Part shown: one piece after another, positions 17,708 through 26,967 of the stretch | Layout of the letters: every line of letters begins with the position of its first letter | Numbering within the stretch: position 1 is the first letter of the stretch | Source: Salinimonas iocasae | GTDB taxonomy: Bacteria; Pseudomonadota; Gammaproteobacteria; Enterobacterales; Alteromonadaceae | Assembly: GCF_006228385.1 (NCBI RefSeq) | Contig: NZ_CP039852.1 | Coordinates: 3,178,001-3,242,000, forward strand | Direction: 5' to 3' | Length of the DNA stretch: 64,000 nt | Position numbers and translations under genes: made by a program | The notes under the pieces: generated by a model | Told to the model about the DNA's origin: nothing | Databases searched by the model: none | What the model saw: only the letters and a program-made list of their open reading frames with translations

Positions 17708-17790
17708 TAAATTTACGCCTAAAGGCCGTTGCGCGAACGGAGTCCGATTGGTACGCTTGCCGCCCGTAATTTTGAAAGTAGCGTGTGGCA

Positions 17791-18696
17791 ATGTGGTTTA
17801 AAAATATAAAAGCCTATCAGATAACCCAACCCTTATCGTTGGATGACGATGACCTGCAAAAAGCATTAAGTGAGTTCACATTCCGGCCGTGTGGTAGTCA
17901 GGATTTGGCGACCAGTGGCTTCGTATCCCCTTTTTCTCAGGTGGGACAGGATACGATGATGTTCCACAAAGTTCAGGAACGTTACTGGATCACCATCAAA
18001 AAGCAGGAGCGTATTCTGCCTTCTACGGTGGTGAACGCTGAACTGGCGGAAAAAGTTGCCAAAATCGAAGCTGAGACCGGTTCTCCTGTCGGCAAGAAAG
18101 CGCAAAGCGATCTTAAGCAGGAAATCATTACTCAACTGATGCCTCGTGCTTTTACTAAAAACAGCTATACCCATGGATTTATCTCATTACCTGACAATCT
18201 GGTTGTCGTGGACAGCTCATCAGATGGCAAGGCTGAAGGGTTTCTGGCCATGGTGAGAAAAGCCATTACCTCTTTGCCAGTGGTCCCGCTGGCTCGTCGT
18301 AGTCTGCAATCGGAGCTTACTCACTGGCTGACGGAAGGTGCACCGGATAATATCGAGCTGCTTGAAGAGGCTGAACTTAAGTCCACCGATGATTTGGAAA
18401 GCGTTATCCGCTGTAAGAATCAGCCACTGGACAGTGAAGAGATCCAGCTTCACCTTGACTCAGGCAAACTGGTACAGAAAATCGGTTTTGCGTGGCAAGA
18501 TACGCTGACTGCGCTGATTGCTGAAGATGGCTCTTTTAAGCGCATCAAATTTACCGACCGGATGAAAGAAGAGATGGACGATATTCCGAAAGATCAGGCT
18601 TCGGCACGTCTGGATGCAGAGTTTACCCTGATGTCCTCTGAACTCTGTTTTTTTCTGGACGATATGCGCAAAACGCTCAAATTGGACGACGCATAA
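17791..18696 (+). CDS. rdgC: Recombination-associated protein RdgC
   Basis: Ring-forming DNA-binding protein that limits RecA loading during replication and recombination. The product has 301 residues, close to the 303 of E. coli. It starts MWFKNIKAYQIT and keeps the family signatures FRPCGSQDLATSGFVSP, KKQERILPSTVV, LMPRAFTK, SLPVVPL and LDEAELKS-like EEAELKSTDD. The ATG at 17791 matches the conserved N-terminus; a GTG two codons earlier is less likely. It lies alone between the orphan kinase and a convergent siderophore receptor. Confidence 0.95.
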   Translation: MWFKNIKAYQITQPLSLDDDDLQKALSEFTFRPCGSQDLATSGFVSPFSQVGQDTMMFHKVQERYWITIKKQERILPSTVVNAELAEKVAKIEAETGSPVGKKAQSDLKQEIITQLMPRAFTKNSYTHGFISLPDNLVVVDSSSDGKAEGFLAMVRKAITSLPVVPLARRSLQSELTHWLTEGAPDNIELLEEAELKSTDDLESVIRCKNQPLDSEEIQLHLDSGKLVQKIGFAWQDTLTALIAEDGSFKRIKFTDRMKEEMDDIPKDQASARLDAEFTLMSSELCFFLDDMRKTLKLDDA

Positions 18697-18709
18697 CGGT
18701 ACCGTATTA

Positions 18710-18738
18710 GTTAAAGGCGGATTTCACCCGCCTTTAAC
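18710..18738. terminator. Hairpin between convergent rdgC and siderophore receptor
   Basis: Eleven-base arms GTTAAAGGCGG and CCGCCTTTAAC around a seven-base loop. The T-run is interrupted (CTTTAACTATC), so it is a probable but not strong terminator for both converging genes. Confidence 0.6.
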
Positions 18739-18765
18739 TATCGCATCATAAATCTACACCGAGTA

Positions 18766-20895
18766 CTAAAATCGCTTTTGCAATGCAAACTCGAATCTGC
18801 GTTGCGCGCCAAACCAGCAGTTACCAGCGTCAAAACATGCCCCGACGTAGTCGTTATCTGTCAGATTACTTACGCTGCCCGATAGCGTCATGTCATAAGT
18901 AGGAATGTCATAAGAAAGTACTGCATCGATTAAAGTATATGAAGGAACTGTATCGCTATTATACTTATCAAGCTGCGTTTCGCCCACGTATCTCACACCG
19001 GCGCCTGCGGTCAGTCCTTGCAATAGATCGTCAAAGAAATAGTTCGCCCATACCGACGCTGTTTCTTCAGCCACCCAAACAGGCGTTTTGCCGATAAGTT
19101 TCTGGTCTAGCGGATTGTCAGTCACTTCCATATCCAGTAACGTTGCATTCGCCTGAATAGTAAGCTGCGGGGTAAACTGATGACTCAGCTCAAGCTCGCC
19201 CCCCTTGGACTGAACTTCGCCATTTTGCGTTTGACGGGCAAAATCAGGTGTGTTTACAACGACATTTTGTTTATTCAAAACAAAATAAGCGGCGGTGAAT
19301 GTCGTTTTACCTGAAGCGCTTTGAAATTTCGTACCTACTTCTGTCTGATTGGCCGTAGTGGGCTTGAAAGCCTCCCCCGTTTGCGCATCTGTACCTGTCA
19401 CAGGCTCGAACGATTCTGAATAATTGGCATAAATTCGCCAGCCTGACTCGAAGCGGTACATTGCAGCCACCCTGCCAGAAAACTGCGACTGATCGATGGT
19501 GGCAGTACTCCCATAAGCGCTTTGCGCGTAGATGTTAGCAACCTCGTCAGTGCTATCGTAATGGTCATAACGACCATTTAGTAATACCGTTATACTACCT
19601 AACGTGATTTCATCCTGAGCATAAAACCCTAACTGACGAATATCTATCTGATGGTCTTCCTGATAAAACGATAACGGCAGTGCATCAACATCAAACAGCT
19701 CATTATCGATATTGTTAAGTGCAAGCACCGGCGTTTGCATCCCCAGAGTATCTTTATAAGCAACCTGAGAGTCTGACTCTTGATAGTCCATCCCGAACAG
19801 AAGCTGGTGCGATATTGTCTCATTATCCACTATGCCGGAAAGCTGAGTATCTACCGTCACGCCGTCAATGGTTTCATCGGTCAGGTAGGCAGATCGCAAT
19901 AAGGTGACTTCGTCTTCAGCCAGCGTGTTGTGATAAGTGTTCTGCTGTAACGCGTCAGCATCTGTATAACGCAATTTTTGCAATACCGACCAGGCATCAT
20001 TAATTTCATGATGAAGTTTATAACCCAGCATCAATACATCCCGCGAAAACTGGTTCCAATTCTTGTCTCCAGCATATGTATCCGGCGCAAGCTTGCCATA
20101 TGGCGCCTCAAAGAGCGTGCCCACAGAGGGTAATGGCGTAGAGGGAACCATCTGTGGGTCTTCCTGATAATATGCAGTCAAAGAAACCTCGGTAGCATCC
20201 GAGATATCCATGGTCAAAGATGGTGCGAATGTATAGCGTTCAGTTTCGGTGGTTTGCTGATAACCGTCGCGACTACGCCCTAGTGCGACTATTCGATAAC
20301 GACTATTCTCATCAATCTCATCGGCACTATCAAGCCCAAGTTCAAGCAGATTATCAGAACCTACAGCCAGCCGGACTATTGTTTCGTCTTCTTTTTCCGG
20401 ATACTTGGCAACCTGGTTTACCAGGCCACCAGGCGGCACTACACCATAGAGTGAAGAGGCGGGACCTTTTAGTATCTCTAGCGACTCTGTGGCGAAAGCA
20501 TCCACCTGAGGATAAAGGTTCCAGTTGTTATTCGTAAGTAATGGCAACCCATCATAAAATGTTTGATAGGTAGTGAAGCCACGAATCGTAAACTGATCAA
20601 AAATCGTTATGGTAGGACGGCTTTCTGTTGTTACTCCCGAGACATAACGCAACGCTTTGCTAACAGTGTCTGCCTGGCGAAGCTGTAACAAAGACTGGTC
20701 GATAACACTGATACTTACGGGCGACTCAATGGGTTTGACAGAAGATTTGGTGGCTGTGTTGCGGTAAGCCTGTAGAGGATGAACTTCGATGTGCTCCAGT
20801 TCATTGCTACTCTGATCGGTCTGCGCTGAAACCTGACCGGCAATTACCGCTGACATCAGGCTGGCAAAGACATATCGCCGAGGGATGATAACCAT
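18766..20895 (-). CDS. TonB-dependent siderophore receptor
   Basis: Outer-membrane ferric-siderophore receptor; 709 residues with signal peptide (FASLMSAVIAGQVSA). The plug starts near residue 50 (KPIESPVSISVIDQSLLQLRQ, RYVSGVTTESRP, LEILKGPASSLYG, PPGGLVNQVAKYP). The barrel contains YDHYDSTDEV and YANYSESFEPVTG and ends in a terminal Phe (ALQKRF). The motif set is that of the hydroxamate-type (FhuA/FpvA-like) subfamily, but the ligand cannot be read from sequence. A Fur-box-like site lies about 60-80 bases upstream, consistent with iron repression. It converges with rdgC. Confidence 0.92.
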   Translation of the reverse strand: MVIIPRRYVFASLMSAVIAGQVSAQTDQSSNELEHIEVHPLQAYRNTATKSSVKPIESPVSISVIDQSLLQLRQADTVSKALRYVSGVTTESRPTITIFDQFTIRGFTTYQTFYDGLPLLTNNNWNLYPQVDAFATESLEILKGPASSLYGVVPPGGLVNQVAKYPEKEDETIVRLAVGSDNLLELGLDSADEIDENSRYRIVALGRSRDGYQQTTETERYTFAPSLTMDISDATEVSLTAYYQEDPQMVPSTPLPSVGTLFEAPYGKLAPDTYAGDKNWNQFSRDVLMLGYKLHHEINDAWSVLQKLRYTDADALQQNTYHNTLAEDEVTLLRSAYLTDETIDGVTVDTQLSGIVDNETISHQLLFGMDYQESDSQVAYKDTLGMQTPVLALNNIDNELFDVDALPLSFYQEDHQIDIRQLGFYAQDEITLGSITVLLNGRYDHYDSTDEVANIYAQSAYGSTATIDQSQFSGRVAAMYRFESGWRIYANYSESFEPVTGTDAQTGEAFKPTTANQTEVGTKFQSASGKTTFTAAYFVLNKQNVVVNTPDFARQTQNGEVQSKGGELELSHQFTPQLTIQANATLLDMEVTDNPLDQKLIGKTPVWVAEETASVWANYFFDDLLQGLTAGAGVRYVGETQLDKYNSDTVPSYTLIDAVLSYDIPTYDMTLSGSVSNLTDNDYVGACFDAGNCWFGAQRRFEFALQKRF

Positions 20896-20955
20896 TATAA
20901 AAAATCCATTCCTATAAATGTTTTGAAACAGGAAAGGAATATACCATCATTAACT

Positions 20956-20974
20956 GCAAATGATAATTATTACT
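20956..20974 (-). promoter_or_regulatory. Fur box of the siderophore receptor
   Basis: GCAAATGATAATTATTACT matches 14 of 19 positions of GATAATGATAATCATTATC, with the core TGATAATTATTA matching 11 of 12. It is placed between the receptor start (20895) and the neighbouring regulator gene, as expected for iron repression. Confidence 0.7.
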
Positions 20975-20988
20975 ATTTTCACTTGCTC

Positions 20989-21543
20989 TTACGGATAACA
21001 GATTATATCGATAAACGTGGTTTTTCCGTTTTCGTCACGGTAGCCATGCTCGGCATCAGCAGACAAAATAAATTGCTCATTAGCATTTACGGTATGCCAG
21101 GCGTTTTGCTGGAAAACAGCAAGCCGTCCCTCCAGAACATGGATATGTTCAGTTACACCTGACGCATGCGCGGACGAACGCTGTTCATGACGGTTAGTCA
21201 GCGTTATTTCAAAGGTCTCCATGCGAGTAACGGGATTGAATGAAAATAACGTGCTCACCTGCATATTCGGGTCGTGGGCAAACGCCGCCTGGTGCTGCTT
21301 ACTAAATGCGTAGGCATCATCCTTATCAGAGTGAATAAATGATGAGAAAGAGGCATCAAGTCCGGTCGCAATCTTCCATAAGGTTGCAATTGTCGGGCTC
21401 GACTCTTCCCGCTCTATCTGGCCAAGCATCGCTTTAGATACACCAGTCGCCTGCGCCGTCTTATCCAGCGACCACCCCTTGTTTTTGCGCAGGTGTTTCA
21501 GCTGCGTCGCAATCTGCCGGGTAATCATTTCCGACTCTTTCAC
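20989..21543 (-). CDS. XRE-family regulator with C-terminal cupin domain (SutR/YdcN-like)
   Basis: Transcription factor of 184 residues. A helix-turn-helix lies at about 10-65 (LKHLRKNKGWSLDKTAQATG, VSKAMLGQIEREESSPTIAT). A cupin sensor domain lies at about 100-175 (HASGVTEHIHVLEGRLAVFQ, ANEQFILSADAEHGYRDENG). This architecture is that of E. coli SutR (YdcN), whose gene is a neighbour of the BenE-family transporter ydcO; the same pairing is found here, divergently arranged. GTG at 21543 has GAGG in front; an ATG five codons later is an alternative. It probably binds the palindromes in the 97-base gap and controls itself and the transporter. Confidence 0.85.
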   Translation of the reverse strand: MKESEMITRQIATQLKHLRKNKGWSLDKTAQATGVSKAMLGQIEREESSPTIATLWKIATGLDASFSSFIHSDKDDAYAFSKQHQAAFAHDPNMQVSTLFSFNPVTRMETFEITLTNRHEQRSSAHASGVTEHIHVLEGRLAVFQQNAWHTVNANEQFILSADAEHGYRDENGKTTFIDIICYP

Positions 21544-21555
21544 ATTTCACCTCTT

Positions 21556-21607
21556 GTGCGTTATAGCGCACAGTGCTATCTTGCACTGTGCGCTTTAACG
21601 CACAGTG
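21556..21607. promoter_or_regulatory. Paired palindromic operators between sutR-like and benE-like genes
   Basis: Two copies of a 16-base near-palindrome, GTGCGTTATAGCGCAC (21556-21571) and GTGCGCTTTAACGCAC (21588-21603), are centred 32 bases apart. The second is extended to nine-base arms (CACTGTGCG/CGCACAGTG, 21584-21607). The two copies are themselves inverted relative to each other, so the whole segment can also form a large cruciform. Probable binding sites for the adjacent regulator. Confidence 0.7.
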
Positions 21608-21640
21608 TACCAGCCTGATCAATCGCGTAAAGGAGCCTTT

Positions 21641-22840
21641 GTGTTCAAATCTCTCAGTGTCAGTCATATCGCCGCAGGGTTAACCGCGGTGGTGGTGGGT
21701 TACAGTAGCGCGGTTGTGTTGGTCATTGAAGCGGCACGCACGGCTGGCGCATCACCAGATATGGTTGTGAGCTGGCTGTTTGCCTTAGGTATAGGTATGG
21801 GACTTAGCTGCATTGTATTTTCTTTGCGCTACAAAATACCTGTTGTCACCGCCTGGTCTACGCCCGGCGCTGCGTTTTTGCTAAGTGCCGCCGCAGTATT
21901 TCCGCTGAGCGAAGTGATTGGCGCATTTGTCATCGCCGGGATCTGTACGTTGGCCTGTGCGCAGAGTCGTGCGCTGACCCGCTTAATTACCGCCATCCCT
22001 ACGAACATTGCTTCGGCACTGCTGGCGGGTATTGTACTGCCTATTTGTCTGAACATTTTTGCCGATGTGACACAGGCACCACTTATTACCGCTGTTTTTA
22101 TCGCGACATATGTTATTGCCGGGCATCTTATACCACGCTATCTGATGCTTTTATTGCTGGTTCTGGGTGTGGGTTGCAGCGTTTGGTTAGGTGATTTGTC
22201 CGCGCTGAACTGGCAGGTCAGCGTGGCTGCGCCAGTCTGGGTATCCCCCGACTTCAGCGTGGCTTCTGCGATAAGCCTTGGTTTTCCTTTATTTATTATC
22301 ACGATGCTGTCGCAAAATGTACCGGGCATGGCCATCCTGAAAAGTTACGACTTTAAACCCGACCACAAGACAGTGTTAAGTGGTTTGGGAGGATTACAGA
22401 TTGCACTGGGCCCGTTCGGCGGCTTTGCATTTAACTACGCCGCGATTACAGCGGCCATCTGTATGGGTGAAGACGCCGGAGATAAGCGAGAGCATCGCTA
22501 CCTGGCTGCGGTGGTCGCCGGGTGTGCTTATATCGGGCTGGGACTGGCAGCAGGGCTGGTGGTGATGCTCTTTACCAGTATGCCGGAAGTTGTCATACAC
22601 TTACTGGCCGGGCTTGCGTTGCTGGGTACGCTACAAAGTGCGCTATTAAACAGTATGGTACAGGAGCGTTACCGCAAAGCAGCATTAATGACGCTGGTCT
22701 GTACGGCATCGGGAATGAGTTTATTTAAACTGGGGGCGCCCGTGTGGGGTCTTGGGCTGGGCTTACTGATGCTTATGCTGGAGCGCACTCGCTACAAAAA
22801 AACACCTTCTGTAGCGAATACACAATCCAACGACACCTAA
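21641..22840 (+). CDS. BenE-family proton symporter (benzoate/aromatic acid type, YdcO-like)
   Basis: Inner-membrane transporter, 399 residues, about 11-12 membrane spans. Family signatures are AAGLTAVVVGYSSAVVLVIE near the start, PVVTAWSTPGAAFL, AIPTNIASALLAGIVLPICL and FGGFAFNYAAITAAICMGED. The GTG at 21641 follows AAGGAG five bases upstream; the longer frame from 21605 would run through the operator. No aromatic-degradation genes are nearby, so benzoate is only the family name; the SutR-like partner points to a sulfur or amino-acid related signal as an alternative. Convergent and directly abutting with the HDOD gene. Confidence 0.87.
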   Translation: MFKSLSVSHIAAGLTAVVVGYSSAVVLVIEAARTAGASPDMVVSWLFALGIGMGLSCIVFSLRYKIPVVTAWSTPGAAFLLSAAAVFPLSEVIGAFVIAGICTLACAQSRALTRLITAIPTNIASALLAGIVLPICLNIFADVTQAPLITAVFIATYVIAGHLIPRYLMLLLLVLGVGCSVWLGDLSALNWQVSVAAPVWVSPDFSVASAISLGFPLFIITMLSQNVPGMAILKSYDFKPDHKTVLSGLGGLQIALGPFGGFAFNYAAITAAICMGEDAGDKREHRYLAAVVAGCAYIGLGLAAGLVVMLFTSMPEVVIHLLAGLALLGTLQSALLNSMVQERYRKAALMTLVCTASGMSLFKLGAPVWGLGLGLLMLMLERTRYKKTPSVANTQSNDT

Positions 22841-23677
22841 TCAGGCAAAGATTTGCCGGGCGTTATTTCGTAATTCGGCGAACTCTTCTGTTTCGACGTC
22901 CTCAATTCCGCTTAATGCGCCGCGCTCGATAGCGCGTTTGAGCACCACGTCCTTCTTATCACCCATTCGGCCGGCCAGTGCAGCACCAACTCGCACAAAA
23001 TCCAGATAGCCCAGTGTTTTAGGCACCATCGAGATATCCCGCCAATGCTCAGCTGAATTCACAAATGACGGACCAAAGCCCCACTCACGCATGATGCTGC
23101 CACCGATAGGCCCTGACACCTTCTGAATAGCCTCATCCAGGAAGGTCGGATTGGCAAACACATCTTCGTTTCGCTCAGCTTCAGTAAGAATCGGCAGTAC
23201 ACCGATATTATGAACAAGCGCCGTCAGCGTCATAGTATCCACACTGATTTCACGCTTGTTAGACTTATTGGCATAAGTCTGCAGCGCGGCCAACGCATTG
23301 GCTACCACTTCAATAGTATCGGCCCATTCTTTACGAAGATACTCACCTACCAGCGTATTTTTTGAGACAAACAGTTGCTCCATCGCAAGTGCGGTAGCAA
23401 TGTTCTTTATTTGCTGCAGACCTATACGGGTAACGGCCTGACTCACAGAGTTAACTTTTACGGTCCGCCCAAGGTAGGCACTGTTAGCGATTTTAATAAT
23501 CCTTGCGGCCAATGATGGGTCTTTGCTGATGACATCCCCCATTTTTCCCAAATTAACATCAGGATCATCAGCGGTACGTCTTACCTGTAATGCAATAGCA
23601 GGAAGCGTGGGCAGCACCAGCGTATCGTTATTTATTTTTTCTACAAGGATGGTAAGTAGTGCATTTTCTGTAGACAT
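22841..23677 (-). CDS. HDOD domain signalling protein
   Basis: 278 residues, nearly all one HDOD domain (an HD-like fold without catalytic metal ligands). Motifs are LPTLPAIALQVRRTADDPD, ISKDPSLAARIIKIANSAYL and VNSVSQAVTRIGLQQIKNIA. Such proteins act as adaptors in chemotaxis, motility and cyclic-di-GMP signalling. No GGDEF, EAL or receiver domain is attached and no signalling gene adjoins, so the pathway is unknown. Its stop directly abuts that of the BenE-like gene without a terminator between them. Confidence 0.88.
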   Translation of the reverse strand: MSTENALLTILVEKINNDTLVLPTLPAIALQVRRTADDPDVNLGKMGDVISKDPSLAARIIKIANSAYLGRTVKVNSVSQAVTRIGLQQIKNIATALAMEQLFVSKNTLVGEYLRKEWADTIEVVANALAALQTYANKSNKREISVDTMTLTALVHNIGVLPILTEAERNEDVFANPTFLDEAIQKVSGPIGGSIMREWGFGPSFVNSAEHWRDISMVPKTLGYLDFVRVGAALAGRMGDKKDVVLKRAIERGALSGIEDVETEEFAELRNNARQIFA

Positions 23678-23981
23678 AGACTGTCCTTCTACGGCAAAAG
23701 AATCATTATTATCGGAACGGGGAGGACGAAAGCCGCTTTATTTTCTATAGCTTCAACATGGCATCAGCACATCCCTGTTAATCAACTATATCAGCCAATT
23801 CCGGATTCCGCACGTGTGCAAAAATAGTCCAGCGTATTGGATACTATAGCGTTGCCGGCAAGGAATGGTTATGCTTGGCTTACAGAGGGCAGGTAGCACA
23901 GCCGACCGCCTTTCCAAACGGGCCCGGGAAAGCCCACAATAATAATAATGACCAGCTAACAGAATAACTGATAAGAGAACT
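23678..23981. other. Gene-free region between two divergent genes
   Basis: About 300 bases upstream of both the HDOD gene (-) and the M49-like gene (+). It contains a GC-rich, potentially structured stretch at about 23870-23935, including CTTTCC...GGAAAG arms around AAACGGGCCCG, followed by an AATAATAATAATG run. It may be a 5' leader of the peptidase gene; I could not match it to a known RNA family, and I see no protein gene. Confidence 0.4.
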
Positions 23982-25697
23982 ATGTTTACAAGCAGAATTA
24001 CCAAAACAGCACTCGCGGTTGCCGCCGCGGTATTTTTAAATACCGGCTGCAGCGAGGCACCTGAAAACGAAACCGCTACTGGCAGTGCAGAGCAGCAAAC
24101 TGTTGCCTCCACTAACGACATAAAAAAACAGGAGTCCGCCGCCCTGACGGTTGATCGTAAAAGATTATCAATCTACCAGCCTGTGGATCTGGATGCGGAT
24201 CTCAGTCACCTAAGCGACAACCAGCAAAAGATGGTTGGTTTGTTGATCGATGCTTCTGAAATTATGGATGACCTGTTCTGGCAACAGGCGTTCGGTGGTG
24301 AAAAGTCCGCTTTTCTTAATCGCCTGAACGATGACGAGACAGTCCATTTTGCCCGGATAAATTATGGTCCGTGGGATCGGCTGAACGGCGACGCCGCATT
24401 CTTATCTGGTGTCGACAGCAAACCTGAGGGTGCGCAGTTTTATCCTGAAGATATGACCAAAGAAGAGTTTGAGAAAGCCGACTTTGACGATAAAAAAGGC
24501 CTTTATTCACTGGTTCGACGCAACGACAATGGCGAGCTTTACACCGTCCCCTATTCAAAAGCTTACAAGGCGCAGTTGAATGATGCGGCTGAACTGCTCA
24601 AGCAGGCTGCTGAGCTTGCTGAAGATGAAGGTTTTGCAAATTATCTGTCACTGCGTGCACAAGCGTTGGTCAGTAACGAATATCTTGATTCAGATATGGC
24701 CTGGATGGATATGAAAACCAACCCGGTAGAGCTGGTAATCGGGCCTATCGAAACCTATGAAGATCAATTATTTGGTTATCGTGCGGCGTTTGAAGCCTAT
24801 GTTCTGGTTAAAGATAAAGCGTGGAGCGATAAACTATCGCGTTACGCGCAGTTTCTTCCTGAACTGCAGCAAGGCCTGCCGGTTCCTGAAGAATACAAGG
24901 CGCAGATGCCGGGGTCCGATGCTGACTTAGGCGCGTACGATGTGGTGTATTACGCAGGTCACTCCAACGCCGGCAGTAAAACCATCGCGATTAATCTGCC
25001 TAACGATGAACGCGTTCAGTTAGAAAAAGGCACCCGTCGTCTGCAACTGAAAAATGCCATGCGTGCCAAATTCGATCAGATTCTGATGCCGATTTCCGAG
25101 GCGTTGATTGTGCCAGAACAGCGTGAGCACATTACTTTTGATGCGTTTTTCGCTAACACAATGTTTCACGAAGTGGCGCATGGACTGGGTATCAAAAACA
25201 CACTGGATGGAAAAGGCACTGTTCGCGCTGCGTTAAAAGAACACGCCTCTGCGTTAGAGGAAGGCAAGGCCGATATACTTGGCCTGTATATGGTGCAGAG
25301 CCTGTTAGAGAAAGGCGAAATTACCGAAGGAACACTGGAAGATTATTATGTGACTTTCATGGCGGGCATTTTCCGCTCTGTGCGTTTTGGTGCTTCCAGT
25401 GCCCATGGAAAGGCCAATATGATCAGGTTCAACTACTTTGCTCAGGAAGGCGCATTTGAAAAAACTGAGAAAGGCATGTACCGCGTAAACATGAATAAGA
25501 TGCAGGCTGCGGTGAAGTCATTATCGCAAAAAATCCTGACGCTACAGGGTGACGGCGATTATAAAGGCGTTAGCGAGCTGGTTGAAAAAATGGGTGTCAT
25601 AAAGCCTGAGTTAGCCAGCGACCTGGCAAAGCTGGAAAAAGCCGATATCCCGGTGGATATTCACTTTAATCAGGGTAAAGAACAGCTAGGTCTGTAA
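23982..25697 (+). CDS. M49-related (dipeptidyl-peptidase III-like) zinc lipoprotein
   Basis: 571 residues. A lipoprotein signal (TALAVAAAVFLNTGC, Cys about 23) is followed by an Asn/Glu-rich tether and a large hydrolase domain. The likely zinc site is HEVAHGLG near residue 396 together with EEGKADILGLYMV near 425. The second motif matches the EExxAD pattern of the M49 dipeptidyl-peptidase III family, but the first is HExxH rather than the HExxxH of classical members. Bacterial relatives are often annotated as Zn-dependent hydrolases or, misleadingly, as Nudix proteins. Probable role: cell-envelope peptidase. Monocistronic with a terminator behind it. Confidence 0.8.
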   Translation: MFTSRITKTALAVAAAVFLNTGCSEAPENETATGSAEQQTVASTNDIKKQESAALTVDRKRLSIYQPVDLDADLSHLSDNQQKMVGLLIDASEIMDDLFWQQAFGGEKSAFLNRLNDDETVHFARINYGPWDRLNGDAAFLSGVDSKPEGAQFYPEDMTKEEFEKADFDDKKGLYSLVRRNDNGELYTVPYSKAYKAQLNDAAELLKQAAELAEDEGFANYLSLRAQALVSNEYLDSDMAWMDMKTNPVELVIGPIETYEDQLFGYRAAFEAYVLVKDKAWSDKLSRYAQFLPELQQGLPVPEEYKAQMPGSDADLGAYDVVYYAGHSNAGSKTIAINLPNDERVQLEKGTRRLQLKNAMRAKFDQILMPISEALIVPEQREHITFDAFFANTMFHEVAHGLGIKNTLDGKGTVRAALKEHASALEEGKADILGLYMVQSLLEKGEITEGTLEDYYVTFMAGIFRSVRFGASSAHGKANMIRFNYFAQEGAFEKTEKGMYRVNMNKMQAAVKSLSQKILTLQGDGDYKGVSELVEKMGVIKPELASDLAKLEKADIPVDIHFNQGKEQLGL

Positions 25698-25702
25698 ACA
25701 TT

Positions 25703-25736
25703 AAACGCAGAGCTGCCTGATGCCGCTCTGCGTTTT
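25703..25736 (+). terminator. Terminator after the M49-like gene
   Basis: Arms AAACGCAGAGC and GCTCTGCGTTT with an 11-base loop, ending in TTTT. It lies between the stop of the plus-strand peptidase and the stop of the minus-strand HIT gene and could serve both. Confidence 0.75.
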
Positions 25737-25748
25737 ACCCACCGAAGA

Positions 25749-26117
25749 TTATTCTAAGTTTTTGGGCTTGTCAGTGTACGGTGGCCAGCCCAGCAGTTTA
25801 CCACCCAGTACGTGCAGATGAATGTGGTAAACACTTTGTCCACCAAATTCATTGCAGTTCATTACAGTGCGATAGCCTTCCTCAGCAATGCCCATCTCAT
25901 CGGCAACCTTAGCCGCTACCACAGACAAATGTCCCACCAATTCCCTGTCCTGCTTAGTAATATCATTAATGGTAGCAATGGCTTTTTTCGGGATTACCAG
26001 AAAGTGGACCGGTGCCTGAGGATTAATGTCCTTGAATGCCAGGGCCTGTTCATCTTCATATAGAATTTCAGCATCAATTTCGCGATTGATAATTTTTGTA
26101 AAAATAGTCTCAGACAT
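25749..26117 (-). CDS. HIT-family nucleotide-binding protein (HinT-like)
   Basis: Purine nucleoside phosphoramidase of the histidine triad superfamily; 122 residues, the usual HinT length. The C-terminal triad HIHLHVLGG is intact, and IFTKIINREIDAEILYEDE and KDINPQAPVHFLVIPKK mark the Hint branch. It is the last gene of the minus-strand group folB-folK-uppP-HIT, 46 bases after uppP. Confidence 0.93.
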   Translation of the reverse strand: MSETIFTKIINREIDAEILYEDEQALAFKDINPQAPVHFLVIPKKAIATINDITKQDRELVGHLSVVAAKVADEMGIAEEGYRTVMNCNEFGGQSVYHIHLHVLGGKLLGWPPYTDKPKNLE

Positions 26118-26163
26118 AGCGAATCCTTTTAAATATGAATGAAAGGCAACCTGTCGATTGCCT

Positions 26164-26964
26164 CTATCCGAACACGAACCAGAGCAATATTGCTCCCAGT
26201 ATCAGTCGATAGATAACAAACGGTAACATCCCGATACGGGATATCCAGCTAAGGAACAGGTAAATACAAAGGTACGCGCTGACAAAAGAAAACGCAGCAC
26301 CATAGAAAAGTGCACTCCAGTCTACCTGCTCGCCAGAGCCTGCCAGTTCAAGCACAGCCAGCGTACCTGCTCCGAGGATAACCGGAATTGACAGTAAAAA
26401 CGAGAAGCGGGCGGCGCTCTCGCGATTAAAGCCCAGCATTAATGCAGCGGTCATGGTAATACCCGAGCGTGACGTGCCGGGAATCAGCGCAAGCGCCTGA
26501 GCAAGCCCGATAATTACAGCACCTTTGAGGCCCATAGCTGATAAATCTTTGGTGTGCCTGGCAGATTTATCGGCATACCAGAGTAACAGACCAAATATAA
26601 TCGTCGTGGCAGCTATAACCAGTGCGCTACGCGCATTAAGCTCAATCCAGTCTTTAAGCAGAAAGCCGGCAATGACCGCAGGGATCGTTGCCAGAATGAC
26701 ATACCATGCCAGCTTACTGTCCTGTGTCTGGTCAGACGAAAACCCTCTGGTCAGCCAGGCGCCGGCCATACGAAATATATCTTCACGAAAATAAATCATG
26801 ACGGCAAGCAGGCTACCTACGTGCACCGCTACATCAAAAGCCAGACCCTGATTAACCCAGCCTAATAATTCAGCGGGAAGAATCAGGTGAGCAGAACTAC
26901 TGATTGGCAAAAACTCTGTGATTCCCTGAATGATTGCCAGAATAATAATTTCAAAAAGCGTCAT
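26164..26964 (-). CDS. uppP: Undecaprenyl-diphosphatase
   Basis: Recycles the C55 lipid carrier for peptidoglycan and other envelope polymers; integral inner-membrane protein of 266 residues with about eight spans. Both catalytic signatures are present: [13 protein letters not shown] near residue 16 and [20 protein letters not shown] near 160. It begins 3 bases after folK, and the order folB-folK-uppP is common in gammaproteobacteria. Confidence 0.95.
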   Translation of the reverse strand: MTLFEIIILAIIQGITEFLPISSSAHLILPAELLGWVNQGLAFDVAVHVGSLLAVMIYFREDIFRMAGAWLTRGFSSDQTQDSKLAWYVILATIPAVIAGFLLKDWIELNARSALVIAATTIIFGLLLWYADKSARHTKDLSAMGLKGAVIIGLAQALALIPGTSRSGITMTAALMLGFNRESAARFSFLLSIPVILGAGTLAVLELAGSGEQVDWSALFYGAAFSFVSAYLCIYLFLSWISRIGMLPFVIYRLILGAILLWFVFG

Positions 26965-26967
26965 TGC

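Noticed and set aside
23790..23935. Possible cyclic-di-GMP riboswitch before the M49-like gene
   Set aside because: Short GGCAGGTAGC-like similarity only; the paired P1-P3 layout and conserved core could not be assembled.
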